Source: Candidatus Thiocaldithrix dubininis
Lineage (GTDB): Bacteria; Pseudomonadota; Gammaproteobacteria; Thiotrichales; Thiotrichaceae
DNA length: 64,000 nucleotides
Assembly (NCBI GenBank): GCA_029972135.1
Contig: CP124755.1
Coordinates: forward strand, 124,001 to 188,000
Direction: 5' to 3'
A model generated the notes under the pieces. The model did not search any database. It saw only the letters and a list, made by a program, of their open reading frames with translations, and was not told the DNA's origin. The position numbers were made by a program, and so were the translations under genes. This document shows positions 17,117-25,685 of the stretch, one piece after another (position 1 is the first letter of the stretch; every line of letters begins with the position of its first letter).

Positions 17117-17232
17117 GCATTTAACTTCAGTTTACCTCGCGCCAATTAGGTTTATATAGCTGATCTAGCTGCAAAATGCAGCCAGAATCAAGATAAACCT
17201 ACTGATTATCGAGTTAAAATGCGTGAACTGCC

Positions 17233-18717
17233 TTAACTCATCCCAACCGAAGGATTATAAGCAACACGGGGGTTTAGCTCTGTTGTGGCCAGCAAATACT
17301 TAGGTTTGCCAATGCCAGTTTCCTGATTGAGTTGCAAAATGTGCTCTTGGGCTAACTTTTCCAGAATCTTTTCTGCCATCTTTTGCCGCTCGGGTTTACC
17401 AATCAAAGCAGGCTGTAAATTCAAGGTTTTGGTGTGCTGCCGAATGACTTGCGTAACAGCATCGGTAACAGGGCGGACGGTGGGTTTTAAGTCGCCATTG
17501 AGCACGGCTTTACGCACCGCTAAGAAGGTTAATTTGAATAATTGGGTGCGTGTGCTGTCGGTCATAGGCTCAGTGTGTAAGGTATGGGTCTGCACCGCAG
17601 GGGGTTCTTCACCTTGTTGAGGTGTAACGTCAGGGCTAGGTGTGTCATCGCTAGCGCTTACGCTGGCTTTGGCTTTAATTTGCGTAAAATCAGGCTGGCT
17701 TAACGCGACAGTCGTTGCGGCAGTTTCTGTTTTAGCTGTTTTTAAATACTGTTCGCGTAAGCTATTTGCATAATCTTTGGGAATATGCCGCTCGGCAATC
17801 ACGGTATGTTTGGCTTGTGGATGAATCGGGTTGCCTTGTGTGTCTAAACCTAAAGCGCGTAAGGCTTTTTTGTGATCGGTGACATAACTGCCCACAAAAC
17901 TAAACGCGTATTCAAACGTGCCAATAATAATCAGCGAGAATAAAAACGATGCCCATACCCCACTTACGCCGAACATATCTTTTAATAAGCGAATCATGGC
18001 GTAGTGTTTATCTTCGTCGTATTCCAAAGCTTTGGCTTGAGCGATCGCGCCAGTTAAAAGCGTGGCGCGGTTTTGCGCTTGCATATGGTTTTGTTGTTGT
18101 AAGGACAGATAATTCTGTTGCAGGCGGGCAATATTGCGCTCAATCACTTTATGCGATTGCACCACGCGGCTGGGGTTAGCGGTTTTTTCCGCTTTGAGGG
18201 TTTGCCAGTGTTGTAATTGCGCTTGGGTATCGGCTAAGGCTTTTTGCTCGCTCGATAACATCTGACCGGAGGCGCTAATGGTACCGATACTGCCAAGGGC
18301 GGCTTGAAACACTTGTGAGTTTTCCGAACGATGCCGCACGGTCGCATCTTCGCGCTCCATAGATTGCGATATATCCGCAAATAAGCCGAAAAACACCACA
18401 ACAATAGTAGCGGCGGTGGCAGCAGGACCTTGATAACCACTGCCGTATAAAAAGGCTTGGGCGGCGGTAATGACGGCGGTAATGCCTAAACCGAGCGCGG
18501 CATTTGCCCATTGTTCGCCTGTCCATGTCTCGGGGTGCATATCGCCGCCCACAAAATATTTGACCACGAAAAACGCTGCGGCTAAAAACGCAGCTAAGGC
18601 TGCCAGTTTTAACCACATTTCACCGTTTTGTAAGTCTTTACGCAGGTCATACACTGATTTGTTTTCGAGTAAGACGGTGACCCGATCGGTTTGTGCATTA
18701 GGTTTGGATTGGCTCAT
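17233..18717 (-). CDS. Multi-pass membrane protein with coiled coil and C-terminal winged-helix-like domain, unknown function
   Basis: 494 residues from the ATG at 18717, which follows AAGGAGG by 7 nt. Three N-terminal hydrophobic segments (~38-58, 75-92, 98-113), then a long coiled coil (~125-230), a fourth TM (~250-280, FLFSLIIIGTFEYAFSFVG), a disordered linker, and a C-terminal ~100-residue domain (LFKLTFLAVRKAVLNGD ... KYLLA) that looks like a helix-turn-helix/winged helix. The last domain resembles conjugative or plasmid membrane proteins, but I do not recognise the family. The small gene at 18779 has the same strong ribosome site and is probably its operon partner. Confidence 0.6.
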   Translation of the reverse strand: MSQSKPNAQTDRVTVLLENKSVYDLRKDLQNGEMWLKLAALAAFLAAAFFVVKYFVGGDMHPETWTGEQWANAALGLGITAVITAAQAFLYGSGYQGPAATAATIVVVFFGLFADISQSMEREDATVRHRSENSQVFQAALGSIGTISASGQMLSSEQKALADTQAQLQHWQTLKAEKTANPSRVVQSHKVIERNIARLQQNYLSLQQQNHMQAQNRATLLTGAIAQAKALEYDEDKHYAMIRLLKDMFGVSGVWASFLFSLIIIGTFEYAFSFVGSYVTDHKKALRALGLDTQGNPIHPQAKHTVIAERHIPKDYANSLREQYLKTAKTETAATTVALSQPDFTQIKAKASVSASDDTPSPDVTPQQGEEPPAVQTHTLHTEPMTDSTRTQLFKLTFLAVRKAVLNGDLKPTVRPVTDAVTQVIRQHTKTLNLQPALIGKPERQKMAEKILEKLAQEHILQLNQETGIGKPKYLLATTELNPRVAYNPSVGMS

Positions 18718-18778
18718 AAGCAAACCTCCTTGGGATGTTGAATGCGTCAGTAGTTTGACGTTATGAATACGGTGTTAC

Positions 18779-19090
18779 TTAAACCCAGCCTGCTAATAAA
18801 CACAGCACACTTAAAAACCAAAATAAGGGTTTGGTAGCATGCAATTTATAAGCGGCTGATACAGCCCCTACTAATACCAAACCGATCAACATATAAGGCA
18901 TGTGCAAGGCAGCACTCGCCAGATCGGTGATTTGGTACATCCCCGGCAATAAAATTAATAAGCCCCAAATGGCGACCGCCCATACCACCAGTAAGGCGCG
19001 GGTGATTTGCCAAACTTCCAACCAGTCAATGGGGGCAGCAGTAGCGGTTTCAGGTGCAAGTGAAGTTTGGGACGGGGTTGTGTCAGACAT
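18779..19090 (-). CDS. Small membrane protein of unknown function
   Basis: 103 residues: a soluble, Thr/Ala-rich N-terminus of ~22 residues, then three predicted helices (ITRALLVVWAVAIWGLLILL, MPYMLIGLVLVGAVSAAY and FWFLSVLCLLAGWV). Start ATG after AAGGAGG. It lies 61 nt upstream of the larger membrane protein with the same orientation; both share the AAGGAGG ribosome site, suggesting one expression unit downstream of lexA. No recognised family. Confidence 0.65.
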   Translation of the reverse strand: MSDTTPSQTSLAPETATAAPIDWLEVWQITRALLVVWAVAIWGLLILLPGMYQITDLASAALHMPYMLIGLVLVGAVSAAYKLHATKPLFWFLSVLCLLAGWV

Positions 19091-19111
19091 AACAACACCT
19101 CCTTGGCTTAC

Positions 19112-19181
19112 TTGGAAAAAGAAAGGGCGGCGCTGGATTCTTCACCGCCCACAAATGACCCGTAGGGCACGTTTACGGGTC
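19112..19181 (-). terminator. lexA terminator hairpins
   Basis: On the minus strand, after the lexA stop, the stem GACCCGTA / TACGGGTC (19157-19181) is followed by GGGCGG ... CCGCCC (19125-19150) and TTTCTTTTT. The second hairpin with its T-run is a good intrinsic terminator and would separate lexA from the two membrane-protein genes. Confidence 0.75.
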
Positions 19182-19188
19182 TGGGTTC

Positions 19189-19779
19189 TTAATAAGTGCG
19201 GAATACGCCAACCAGCTTGCCTTGTACTTGTACGCTCTTAGCCGGATAGATCAGGGATTCCATATCACTATTTTCAGGACGTAATTCGATTTTGCGATTC
19301 GGTAGATAGAAAATCCGTTTTAAGGTTGCTTCTTGTTTATCCACTAATGCGACAATAATCTCGCCATTGCTGGCAATATTCTGCTTTTGAATAACCACAT
19401 AATCGCCATCCATAATGCCAATATCGCGCATGGATTCGCCGCTAACCTTTAGAACAAAGCGTCCTTGACCGCGAAACATTTCATCGGCACTAATTTCATT
19501 TTGGCTAGCAAGGGCTTCAATCGGTTGCCCGGCTGCGATTTTGCCAAGTAAAGGCAAATAATCCTCGCGTGCCGCTGGTTCTGGTAAACGGTACGCCCGT
19601 TTGCCCGTGGTTGCCGCCAGATAGCCTTGTTGGATCAGCGCTTGCACATGTTGGTGTACTGTACTGCGCGTATTGATTCCTCCCGCATGGGCGATTTCGT
19701 CCAATGTGGGTAAGTAACCATTTTGCGCGTACAGTTTATGGATAATATCCATAATTTGCTGTTGCCGCCGTGTGAGCAT
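19189..19779 (-). CDS. lexA: LexA repressor
   Basis: 196 residues, usual LexA length. An N-terminal winged helix (residues 1-65, LTRRQQQIMDII ... STVHQHVQALI), then the S24 self-cleavage domain with cut site Ala83-Gly84, Ser116 in SGESM, and Lys154 in EATLKRI. LexA represses SOS genes until RecA-ssDNA induces autocleavage. Its promoter carries a GTTC-N7-GTTC direct repeat right after the -10 box, a box of the type known from alphaproteobacteria, so autoregulation is expected. Followed by its own terminator. Confidence 0.95.
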   Translation of the reverse strand: MLTRRQQQIMDIIHKLYAQNGYLPTLDEIAHAGGINTRSTVHQHVQALIQQGYLAATTGKRAYRLPEPAAREDYLPLLGKIAAGQPIEALASQNEISADEMFRGQGRFVLKVSGESMRDIGIMDGDYVVIQKQNIASNGEIIVALVDKQEATLKRIFYLPNRKIELRPENSDMESLIYPAKSVQVQGKLVGVFRTY

Positions 19780-19804
19780 GTTTGTGTTTCCTTATTGATA
19801 AATC

Positions 19805-19850
19805 GAACAAAACACGAACTAACTATACGTCATTTTCCGGCATTCGACAA
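19805..19850 (-). promoter_or_regulatory. lexA promoter and LexA operator 1
   Basis: Minus strand: -35 TTGTCG (19850-19845), a 17-bp spacer, -10 TATAGT (19827-19822), then GTTC-GTGTTTT-GTTC (19819-19805), a direct repeat GTTC-N7-GTTC. The operator overlaps the expected transcription start, 26-40 bp before the ATG, so bound LexA would block transcription. Confidence 0.72.
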
Positions 19851-19870
19851 ATCAAAAATACTAACAATAA

Positions 19871-19885
19871 GTTCGTCTATTGTTC
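19871..19885 (+). promoter_or_regulatory. Second GTTC-N7-GTTC box between lexA and queC
   Basis: GTTC-GTCTATT-GTTC on the plus strand, opposite in orientation to operator 1, about 50 bp further from lexA and 97 bp before queC. It may strengthen lexA autoregulation or control a promoter towards queC. Confidence 0.6.
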
Positions 19886-19982
19886 GTTTTTAACGAAGAT
19901 TCTGTGTATCGGTACAGCGCTTAGTAGTCGATACGCTTTAAGCGTGGCACACTTAGCGCTTGTTTAACCCCCGCAGTCTGCT

Positions 19983-20660
19983 ATGAAAAAAGCCGTTATT
20001 TTATTATCCGGTGGTATGGATTCCGCTACCGTGTTAGCCATTGCCAAGCAACAAGGTTACGCTTGTTATGCCTTAAGTTTTCGTTACGGGCAACGCCACA
20101 CCGCCGAATTACAAGCCGCGATAGAACAAGCCCAATTACTGCAAGCGGTACGTCATGAAATCATTGATTTAGATTTATCGCGTTTTGGCGGTTCAGCTTT
20201 AACCGATACTACGATTGATGTACCGACACAGCCCAGTAGTGGCATTCCTGTCACTTATGTACCGGCGCGCAATACCGTATTTTTGTCAATTGCCTTGGGT
20301 TGGGCGGAAGTGTTAGATGCACAGGCAATTTTTATCGGGGTAAATGCAGTGGATTACTCCGGTTATCCCGATTGCCGCCCTGAATTTATTCAAGCCTTTC
20401 AAGCAATGGCCAATTTAGCCACCAAAACCGGCGTAGAAGGCAAACCGATTACGATTCACACGCCACTGATTGATTTAACGAAAGCCGATATTATTCGTGT
20501 AGGCGAACAATTAGGCGTGGATTATGCGCGTACTGTGACTTGCTATGCAGCGGATAGCCAAGGGCGTGCTTGTGGGGTTTGTGATGCCTGTCGTTTACGG
20601 CGTAAAGGGTTTGAAGAGGCGGATTTAGTGGATACGACGCGGTATAGTCATGTTGAGTAA
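19983..20660 (+). CDS. queC: QueC, 7-cyano-7-deazaguanine (preQ0) synthase
   Basis: 225 residues. PP-loop SGGMDS (residues 9-14) binds ATP; the C-terminal zinc site is [17 protein letters not shown]. QueC converts 7-carboxy-7-deazaguanine and ammonia to preQ0 in the queuosine tRNA modification pathway. Length and motifs are canonical. It is divergent from lexA; no other queuosine gene is in the window. Start ATG at 19983 is the only one giving the full PP-loop. Confidence 0.96.
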   Translation: MKKAVILLSGGMDSATVLAIAKQQGYACYALSFRYGQRHTAELQAAIEQAQLLQAVRHEIIDLDLSRFGGSALTDTTIDVPTQPSSGIPVTYVPARNTVFLSIALGWAEVLDAQAIFIGVNAVDYSGYPDCRPEFIQAFQAMANLATKTGVEGKPITIHTPLIDLTKADIIRVGEQLGVDYARTVTCYAADSQGRACGVCDACRLRRKGFEEADLVDTTRYSHVE

Positions 20661-20689
20661 CCAATGATAAGGAAACTGGGATATTTTGG

Positions 20690-20753
20690 GCAGAGCCTGC
20701 CCCGCAGGGATGCGGGGCTGGAGCGTACAGGGACGTATTTACAGCGTCTCTGC
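20690..20753. repeat. Structured intergenic repeat with nested hairpins
   Basis: An outer stem GCAGAG / CTCTGC encloses a perfect CCCCGC-AGGGAT-GCGGGG hairpin and a GGACG-N9-CGTC hairpin with CAG flanks. It is GC-richer than its surroundings and lies between queC and the convergent EndoU-like gene. Similar GCAGGGATGC-bearing intergenic units recur in gammaproteobacterial genomes, from memory. It could act as a two-way terminator or a REP-like element. Confidence 0.55.
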
Positions 20754-20781
20754 TGAAATAACCCAGTTTACGATTAACTCA

Positions 20782-21876
20782 CTATAAGCTAACAGCTGCC
20801 AGACAAGCCGGATTTTTACGCGTATCCGGCGTAGCATCGGGATAGAAGGTACGAATACCGTTGTAGCGCCGTACAAACACGCTGGTAAATGATTTACCGT
20901 CATCGGTAGTGGGTAATAAGCAGGCCGTACTAGATTGACTAGCTGTAGGGTTTTCACTAAACGCTTTAGTGGCGGATTTTAAAATATCTTCAGCGTTTAA
21001 AGTGAAGCCATAGCCTTTAATCGAAGAACGTGCTGTGCCGCCATTCGGTAAATGCACGATCATGCCCATAGAATACAATACGCCGGGTACAACTTCATTT
21101 TGCCGATAATTATCCATACGGCAGGCTTCGCCACTTTGTTGTAATTGCACATAACGCCCCACAAAGTGTAAACCGTCAACCGGGCCATTAGCTTTGGGTT
21201 CTCCACAGAAAATATGATTAAAACCCTGCACATTAAACCACGCTTCCGTCAATTCGTTTAAATACGCATCAGTAGACGTGGCTGCTGGGCGATCTGCAAA
21301 TACTTTACCTACTGTAAAGCTCTGAATGCGTTTTAAGACTTCAGGGTTCGCACGTAATAAATCACGGAATTCATTGGCGCTTACCGTTTTACCTGCTTTG
21401 CCACACACCCCATCAACCGCTTTGTCAAACGCATTTAAGCTTGGTAACGGGGGCGTAATATCGGCAGGTTGTCCGTTCTTGAGTTTCACCGGGTTATTAT
21501 CATTATCGAAAAACACTAAGCATTGATTCGTGGGTGGCGTGCGAGTTTCAGTGGGTGGCGTGGCGTTTGCGTTGTTAGGTGTATCTGCATAATGCCCACA
21601 GCTTAACGCAACCCATTTGTTAGTATTATGGTTATCAACATCAATCAAGGCGTGGGTGGCATTTGCTGCTTTGTTTTCGGCATAGGCAATATAAGCACTG
21701 CCTACGCGCAAAGCCGAAGCATTGGTTTGTTTTTTAAGTGAGCTATAAGCCTCACAGTCTTGTTCGACCATAAATTTGCGCGGTTGGGGAAAGCGCGTTT
21801 CGGCAAGTGTTTGTGTACTTAATACACAAACCATAATGCTAATACTGAAACTAATTGGCCAGCCTTTGCGAATCAT
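20782..21876 (-). CDS. Secreted EndoU-family endoribonuclease-like protein
   Basis: 364 residues with signal peptide (ISIMVCVLSTQTLA). The C-terminal ~190 residues resemble the EndoU/XendoU fold: FNHIFCGEPK and GLHFVGRYVQLQ supply the two His of the catalytic triad, and the Lys is probably in SIKGYGFTL. The final strand VFVRRYNGIRTFYPD fits the usual Ser/Thr-Tyr region. EndoU enzymes cut RNA at uridylates; in bacteria they occur as secreted toxins. The N-terminal half (residues 26-170), Cys-containing, is unrecognised. No immunity gene is obvious nearby, which would be unusual for an interbacterial toxin. Confidence 0.7.
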   Translation of the reverse strand: MIRKGWPISFSISIMVCVLSTQTLAETRFPQPRKFMVEQDCEAYSSLKKQTNASALRVGSAYIAYAENKAANATHALIDVDNHNTNKWVALSCGHYADTPNNANATPPTETRTPPTNQCLVFFDNDNNPVKLKNGQPADITPPLPSLNAFDKAVDGVCGKAGKTVSANEFRDLLRANPEVLKRIQSFTVGKVFADRPAATSTDAYLNELTEAWFNVQGFNHIFCGEPKANGPVDGLHFVGRYVQLQQSGEACRMDNYRQNEVVPGVLYSMGMIVHLPNGGTARSSIKGYGFTLNAEDILKSATKAFSENPTASQSSTACLLPTTDDGKSFTSVFVRRYNGIRTFYPDATPDTRKNPACLAAVSL

Positions 21877-22048
21877 ATCGAGTGTTCCTTCGTTAATAAT
21901 CTTTATCTAGACCCAAAAGTTTTTCATAATATCCATAAAAACCTTTGAATTGTCTGTATTTGTAAGCAAACACGCCCTAATTAGCCTAGGTTTATCGGTA
22001 AATTAATCCATAAATTAATCGCTGTGTTGGCTAGAGGTAGTGTTTGTA

Positions 22049-22654
22049 GTGGTGTCTCAAAACCATAAATCGTCCATCAACTATTTTTTACAGATTGTGG
22101 GGCTAGTAATCTGTGCGTTCTGTCTGGCAAGTTCGTTGGCGTTTCTGTTAAGTCGTTATGTATTGGATGTTCCTAATGACAATGATGACCATTTAATAGC
22201 GCTACCACCTAGGGTATCGCCTGAAAACGACGTACTGCCTATACCCACCCCCGATGAACCCAATGTGCTAAGTTCGTCACCTGTAGTTACGCCTGTGCCA
22301 CAATCTCCCACCATTCCACCGACTAAGCCTGAAAAGCTGAATGGGCTTATACACACTAATCTGCCTACATTGCTCGTAGCTCAACCGGATAAGCCTAAAA
22401 CGCGGAATGCGTCTATCCACACCAAGCCATTTAAAACGCCCTCTTTACCGACCAAAGTACAGAAACATGTCAAACCCAGTCCACCTCGCGCTACAAAGCG
22501 TAGTGCTCAATTTAAAGCACAGGTTGCGAAACAACATGTTAACCCAACTGCAAAACCGCTTAACGGGGCGACGCCAGCGCCTGTACCAAAGGCTCAATCA
22601 CCGCGTCGCCCCGATTTTAAAACCTTAGAACAATCCTTAGGGATTACTCTTTAA
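22049..22654 (+). CDS. Single-pass membrane protein with Pro-rich tail
   Basis: About 200 residues. One N-terminal TM helix (IVGLVICAFCLASSLAFLL), then a low-complexity Pro/Thr/Lys-rich periplasmic arm containing TPTKPEKLNG-type and KTRNASIHTKP segments. GTG codons at 22040, 22049 and 22052 are possible starts; an AGAGG at 22033-22037 suits 22049 best. Seventeen bp before the OmpA-like lipoprotein gene, so probably its operon partner. The long basic Pro-rich arm resembles envelope-spanning linkers; function unknown. Confidence 0.6.
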   Translation: MVSQNHKSSINYFLQIVGLVICAFCLASSLAFLLSRYVLDVPNDNDDHLIALPPRVSPENDVLPIPTPDEPNVLSSSPVVTPVPQSPTIPPTKPEKLNGLIHTNLPTLLVAQPDKPKTRNASIHTKPFKTPSLPTKVQKHVKPSPPRATKRSAQFKAQVAKQHVNPTAKPLNGATPAPVPKAQSPRRPDFKTLEQSLGITL

Positions 22655-22671
22655 TTGAATGGTAAGTAACT

Positions 22672-23823
22672 ATGCATTTAAAAAAATGGCTCATTATGGC
22701 TACCTTGCTTTGGCTAAGCGTGGCCTGTACAACTCAACAGCTACGATTAGATAGAGCAAATTTACAACCTGTGTCCCTACAACAAGCGAGTACGATGATT
22801 GGTGATACTTTATTCACCAGTGTTTATAAGCATCAAACTCTTCTTGATAAAGTAAAATCAAAACCGGTGGCAGTGGATTGGTTTGTGGACGGTTATTCAC
22901 AAGAACAATTAGAAATTAGCCAAGATATTTTAAAGTATTTAGAAAACAGTGCTAAACAACATAAAATTAAGCGCTTAGTGCAATTTGATCGGTATGCATT
23001 ACAACAAAGTAAATTCTTAATTCAAGGTTCTATTACCTTAGAACCCCACCCTAGCGCTGGTAATAAGTTATATCATTTAAAAGCCATTGCGCGTAATTTA
23101 AAGACTAAACAAATTGTAGCCAGTGCAGATGCATGGTTGGCGGATAGCAATTTAAATTATCAAACTACCCCTGAGTTTAAAGATAGCCCTGTTTATAATT
23201 TATTAAAAAAGCCCATTAATTTAGAAGCAGTTAAAACGACTACTGAAATACAGGCCTTATTAAACGAAGCAGGTCAATTATACGCTAAGCATCAATATTC
23301 GCAGGCATTAACGCTTTATCAAGAAGCGGCGGCACAACCCAATGGACAAGTACTAAGAACTTATGCAGGCTTATATATTACCTATTTACAGCTTGATCAA
23401 ACCAATGCTGCTTCTCAGGCTTTCAATAAATTGTTGGAGTTAAATTTTAAACAATCGCCTGTCTTAACGTTAAAAATATTATTTAAAGTGGGTTCAGAAG
23501 AATTTTATGGAGATCATTTAGTTCAAAACCAATATAAATTGTGGATTAAAAATATTGGACAATATTTGCAAGCCAGCAACCGCTGTTTAATCGTGGCTGG
23601 ACATAGTAGCCGCTCTGGTAGCGCTAGTTTTAATGAGGGGTTATCTTTAAAACGAGCCACCACCGTGCAAAATTTAATGCAGGAAGAAACACCAGCTGTG
23701 GTAGGTAAAATCAGAGCGGAAGGAAAAGGTTTTAGTGAGAATATTATAGGAAGTGGAACAGATAATGAGCAAGATAAATTAGATCGTCGTACAGAATTTA
23801 AATTAAGTGACTGCTCTATTTAA
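22672..23823 (+). CDS. OmpA-family lipoprotein with TPR-like middle
   Basis: 383 residues. Lipobox LSVAC puts Cys19 at the mature N-terminus, so it is membrane-anchored by lipid. The middle has a TPR-like pair of helices (LYAKHQYSQALTLYQEAAAQ). The C-terminal ~115 residues are an OmpA-like peptidoglycan-binding domain (IVAGHSSRSGSASFNEGLSLKRA ... RRTEFK), with the usual NEGLSLKRA/xLDRRxEF pattern of peptidoglycan-binding residues. Probably links outer membrane to cell wall. Followed by a strong hairpin terminator. Confidence 0.82.
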   Translation: MHLKKWLIMATLLWLSVACTTQQLRLDRANLQPVSLQQASTMIGDTLFTSVYKHQTLLDKVKSKPVAVDWFVDGYSQEQLEISQDILKYLENSAKQHKIKRLVQFDRYALQQSKFLIQGSITLEPHPSAGNKLYHLKAIARNLKTKQIVASADAWLADSNLNYQTTPEFKDSPVYNLLKKPINLEAVKTTTEIQALLNEAGQLYAKHQYSQALTLYQEAAAQPNGQVLRTYAGLYITYLQLDQTNAASQAFNKLLELNFKQSPVLTLKILFKVGSEEFYGDHLVQNQYKLWIKNIGQYLQASNRCLIVAGHSSRSGSASFNEGLSLKRATTVQNLMQEETPAVVGKIRAEGKGFSENIIGSGTDNEQDKLDRRTEFKLSDCSI

Positions 23824-23832
23824 ACATATTAA

Positions 23833-23859
23833 AAAGCCGGAGCATTTTTTTCCGGCTTT
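23833..23859. terminator. Bidirectional rho-independent terminator
   Basis: Perfect 9-bp stem AAAGCCGGA / TCCGGCTTT with a 9-nt loop rich in T, between the OmpA-like gene and convergent sodB; T/A tracts follow on both strands. Confidence 0.85.
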
Positions 23860-23880
23860 ATACATTTAGCGCTGAGCAGT

Positions 23881-24465
23881 TTAAGCGAAATTGCTTTCAG
23901 CAAAACGCCAGTTCGCTAAGTTGGTTAAGTAAGTTTCGACGAATTTAGGACGCAGATTACGATAGTCGATGTAGTAAGCATGTTCCCAAACGTCTACCGT
24001 AAACAAAGGTTTGTCACCGGTGGTTAAAGGTGTACCGGCTGCGCCCATATTCACGATATCCACTGAACCGTCGGCTTTTTTCACCAACCATGTCCAACCT
24101 GAACCGAAGTTACCTACGGCAGAGGTTTGGAAGGCTTTTTTGAATTCTTCAAATGAACCCCATTTTTTATTAATGGCATCCATTAGTGGACCATTCGGCG
24201 CGCCGCCACCATTAGGGCTTAAGCAGTTCCAGAAGAAGGTGTGATTCCAAACTTGCGCTGCATTGTTATAAATACCACCGGCAGGCGCTTTTTTAATAAT
24301 GTCTTCTAATGACATATTTTCATATTCAGTGCCCGGAATCAGGTTATTTAGGTTCGTTACATAAGCCTGATGGTGTTTGTCGTGGTGATATTCCAGCGTT
24401 TCGGCTGACATATGCGGTTCTAAGGCATTTTTAGCGAATGGCAGGTCTGGTAAGGTATGAGCCAT
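23881..24465 (-). CDS. sodB: Iron superoxide dismutase
   Basis: 194 residues. Metal ligands are visible: His in HHDKHHQAY, His in NHTFFW, and Asp/His in DVWEHAYY. GNFGSGWTWLV and the FFWNCLSPNGGG segment favour the Fe-type SodB over Mn-type. It removes cytosolic superoxide. The ribosome site is a GAGGAG-like stretch before the ATG; length is normal. Single gene between two terminators. Confidence 0.95.
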   Translation of the reverse strand: MAHTLPDLPFAKNALEPHMSAETLEYHHDKHHQAYVTNLNNLIPGTEYENMSLEDIIKKAPAGGIYNNAAQVWNHTFFWNCLSPNGGGAPNGPLMDAINKKWGSFEEFKKAFQTSAVGNFGSGWTWLVKKADGSVDIVNMGAAGTPLTTGDKPLFTVDVWEHAYYIDYRNLRPKFVETYLTNLANWRFAESNFA

Positions 24466-24645
24466 CGTACATACTCCTCAATAATCGTTAATATGTGTGA
24501 GGTCGTTAAGATAGGCTATTTCAGGCGCAATGTGCAATAAGCCTGCAAAACCCTATTGATATAGCCACTCAAAGTGGGTTAGTTGGTGTCTGGTTTGAAT
24601 TGCTTTAAAATTCAGCCTATTCATTGATAAACAACCGAGATAGGC

Positions 24646-25683
24646 ATGGCATACCGTATCAGATTACACCCGTCCAATATTGAATTTGTGGCAGAGGCGA
24701 ATGAATCTATTTTAGATGCTGGTTTACGCCAAGGGGTAATGTTGCCATACGGTTGTCGTGGTGGTGTTTGCGGTTCATGCGCGGCTACTATTTTAACGGG
24801 TTTAGTCCATTATCCGTTTGGCAAAGCACAGGGATTAACGCCGTTTGATGAGACGCGTGGTAAAACCTATTTATGTATGGCGGCGGCAGCAAGCGATTTA
24901 GATTTAGAAGTAGCGAACATTAGACGCGATACGGAAATTGAAGTGAAAACCTTGCCAGTACGCGTAGAAAAAATGCAGAAGCTTGCGCCGGATGTCATGG
25001 AATTAACACTCAAACTGCCTGCCTCGGAGCGCTTACGCTTTTTACCCGGGCAATACATTGATATTTTGCTGAAAGATGGTACGCGGCGTGGCTTCTCTTT
25101 GGCGAATGCGCCGTTCAATGATCAAGTATTAGAATTGCATGTGCGCCATGTACCCAATGGCAAGTTCACTAGCTATGTATTCAATGAAATGCAGGAAAAG
25201 GCGCTAATGCGGATTGAAGGCCCCTTAGGTGGCTTTTATATTCATGACAGCGAACGCCCGTTAATTTTAATGGGTGGCGGTACAGGCTTTGCGCCCTTAA
25301 AAAGTATGTTAGAACAACTGATGGAAGCCGGTTTAACCCGTCCTGTATACCTGTATTGGGGGGCGCGCGCTCAAGTCGATTTGTATATGGATAGTGTGGT
25401 GCGGTCGTGGGTAGAACGCCAACCTTTATTAACCTATGTACCTGTATTATCTGAACCAAATGCAGAAGATGGGTGGTTAGGACGTACAGGTTATGTACAC
25501 ACGGCAGTTGCCAGCGATTTTCCGGATTTAAGCGGCTACGATGTGTATATGTCAGGCCCACCGCCGATGATTAATGCTGCTAAACTAAGTTTCTTAGCAC
25601 AAGGCTTGCCAGATAATCAGCTTTATTCAGATGCATTTGAATACAGCCCGGATACCTTAAACGCTATGAAGGCAGGGGCGTAA
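24646..25683 (+). CDS. 2Fe-2S/FAD NAD(P)H oxidoreductase (CDP-6-deoxy-glucoseen reductase-like)
   Basis: 345 residues. An N-terminal plant-type 2Fe-2S ferredoxin domain has the ligands CRGGVCGSC and, ~30 residues later, Cys in TYLCMAAA. A FAD-binding domain (RRGFSLANAP) and an NAD(P) domain (GGGTGFAPLKSML ... YMSGPPPM) follow. The layout matches AscD/Fre-like reductases used as electron donors to oxygenases or as flavin reductases. The gene is followed 2 bp later by a HIT gene. Substrate is not fixed by the sequence. Confidence 0.87.
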   Translation: MAYRIRLHPSNIEFVAEANESILDAGLRQGVMLPYGCRGGVCGSCAATILTGLVHYPFGKAQGLTPFDETRGKTYLCMAAAASDLDLEVANIRRDTEIEVKTLPVRVEKMQKLAPDVMELTLKLPASERLRFLPGQYIDILLKDGTRRGFSLANAPFNDQVLELHVRHVPNGKFTSYVFNEMQEKALMRIEGPLGGFYIHDSERPLILMGGGTGFAPLKSMLEQLMEAGLTRPVYLYWGARAQVDLYMDSVVRSWVERQPLLTYVPVLSEPNAEDGWLGRTGYVHTAVASDFPDLSGYDVYMSGPPPMINAAKLSFLAQGLPDNQLYSDAFEYSPDTLNAMKAGA

Positions 25684-25685
25684 GT

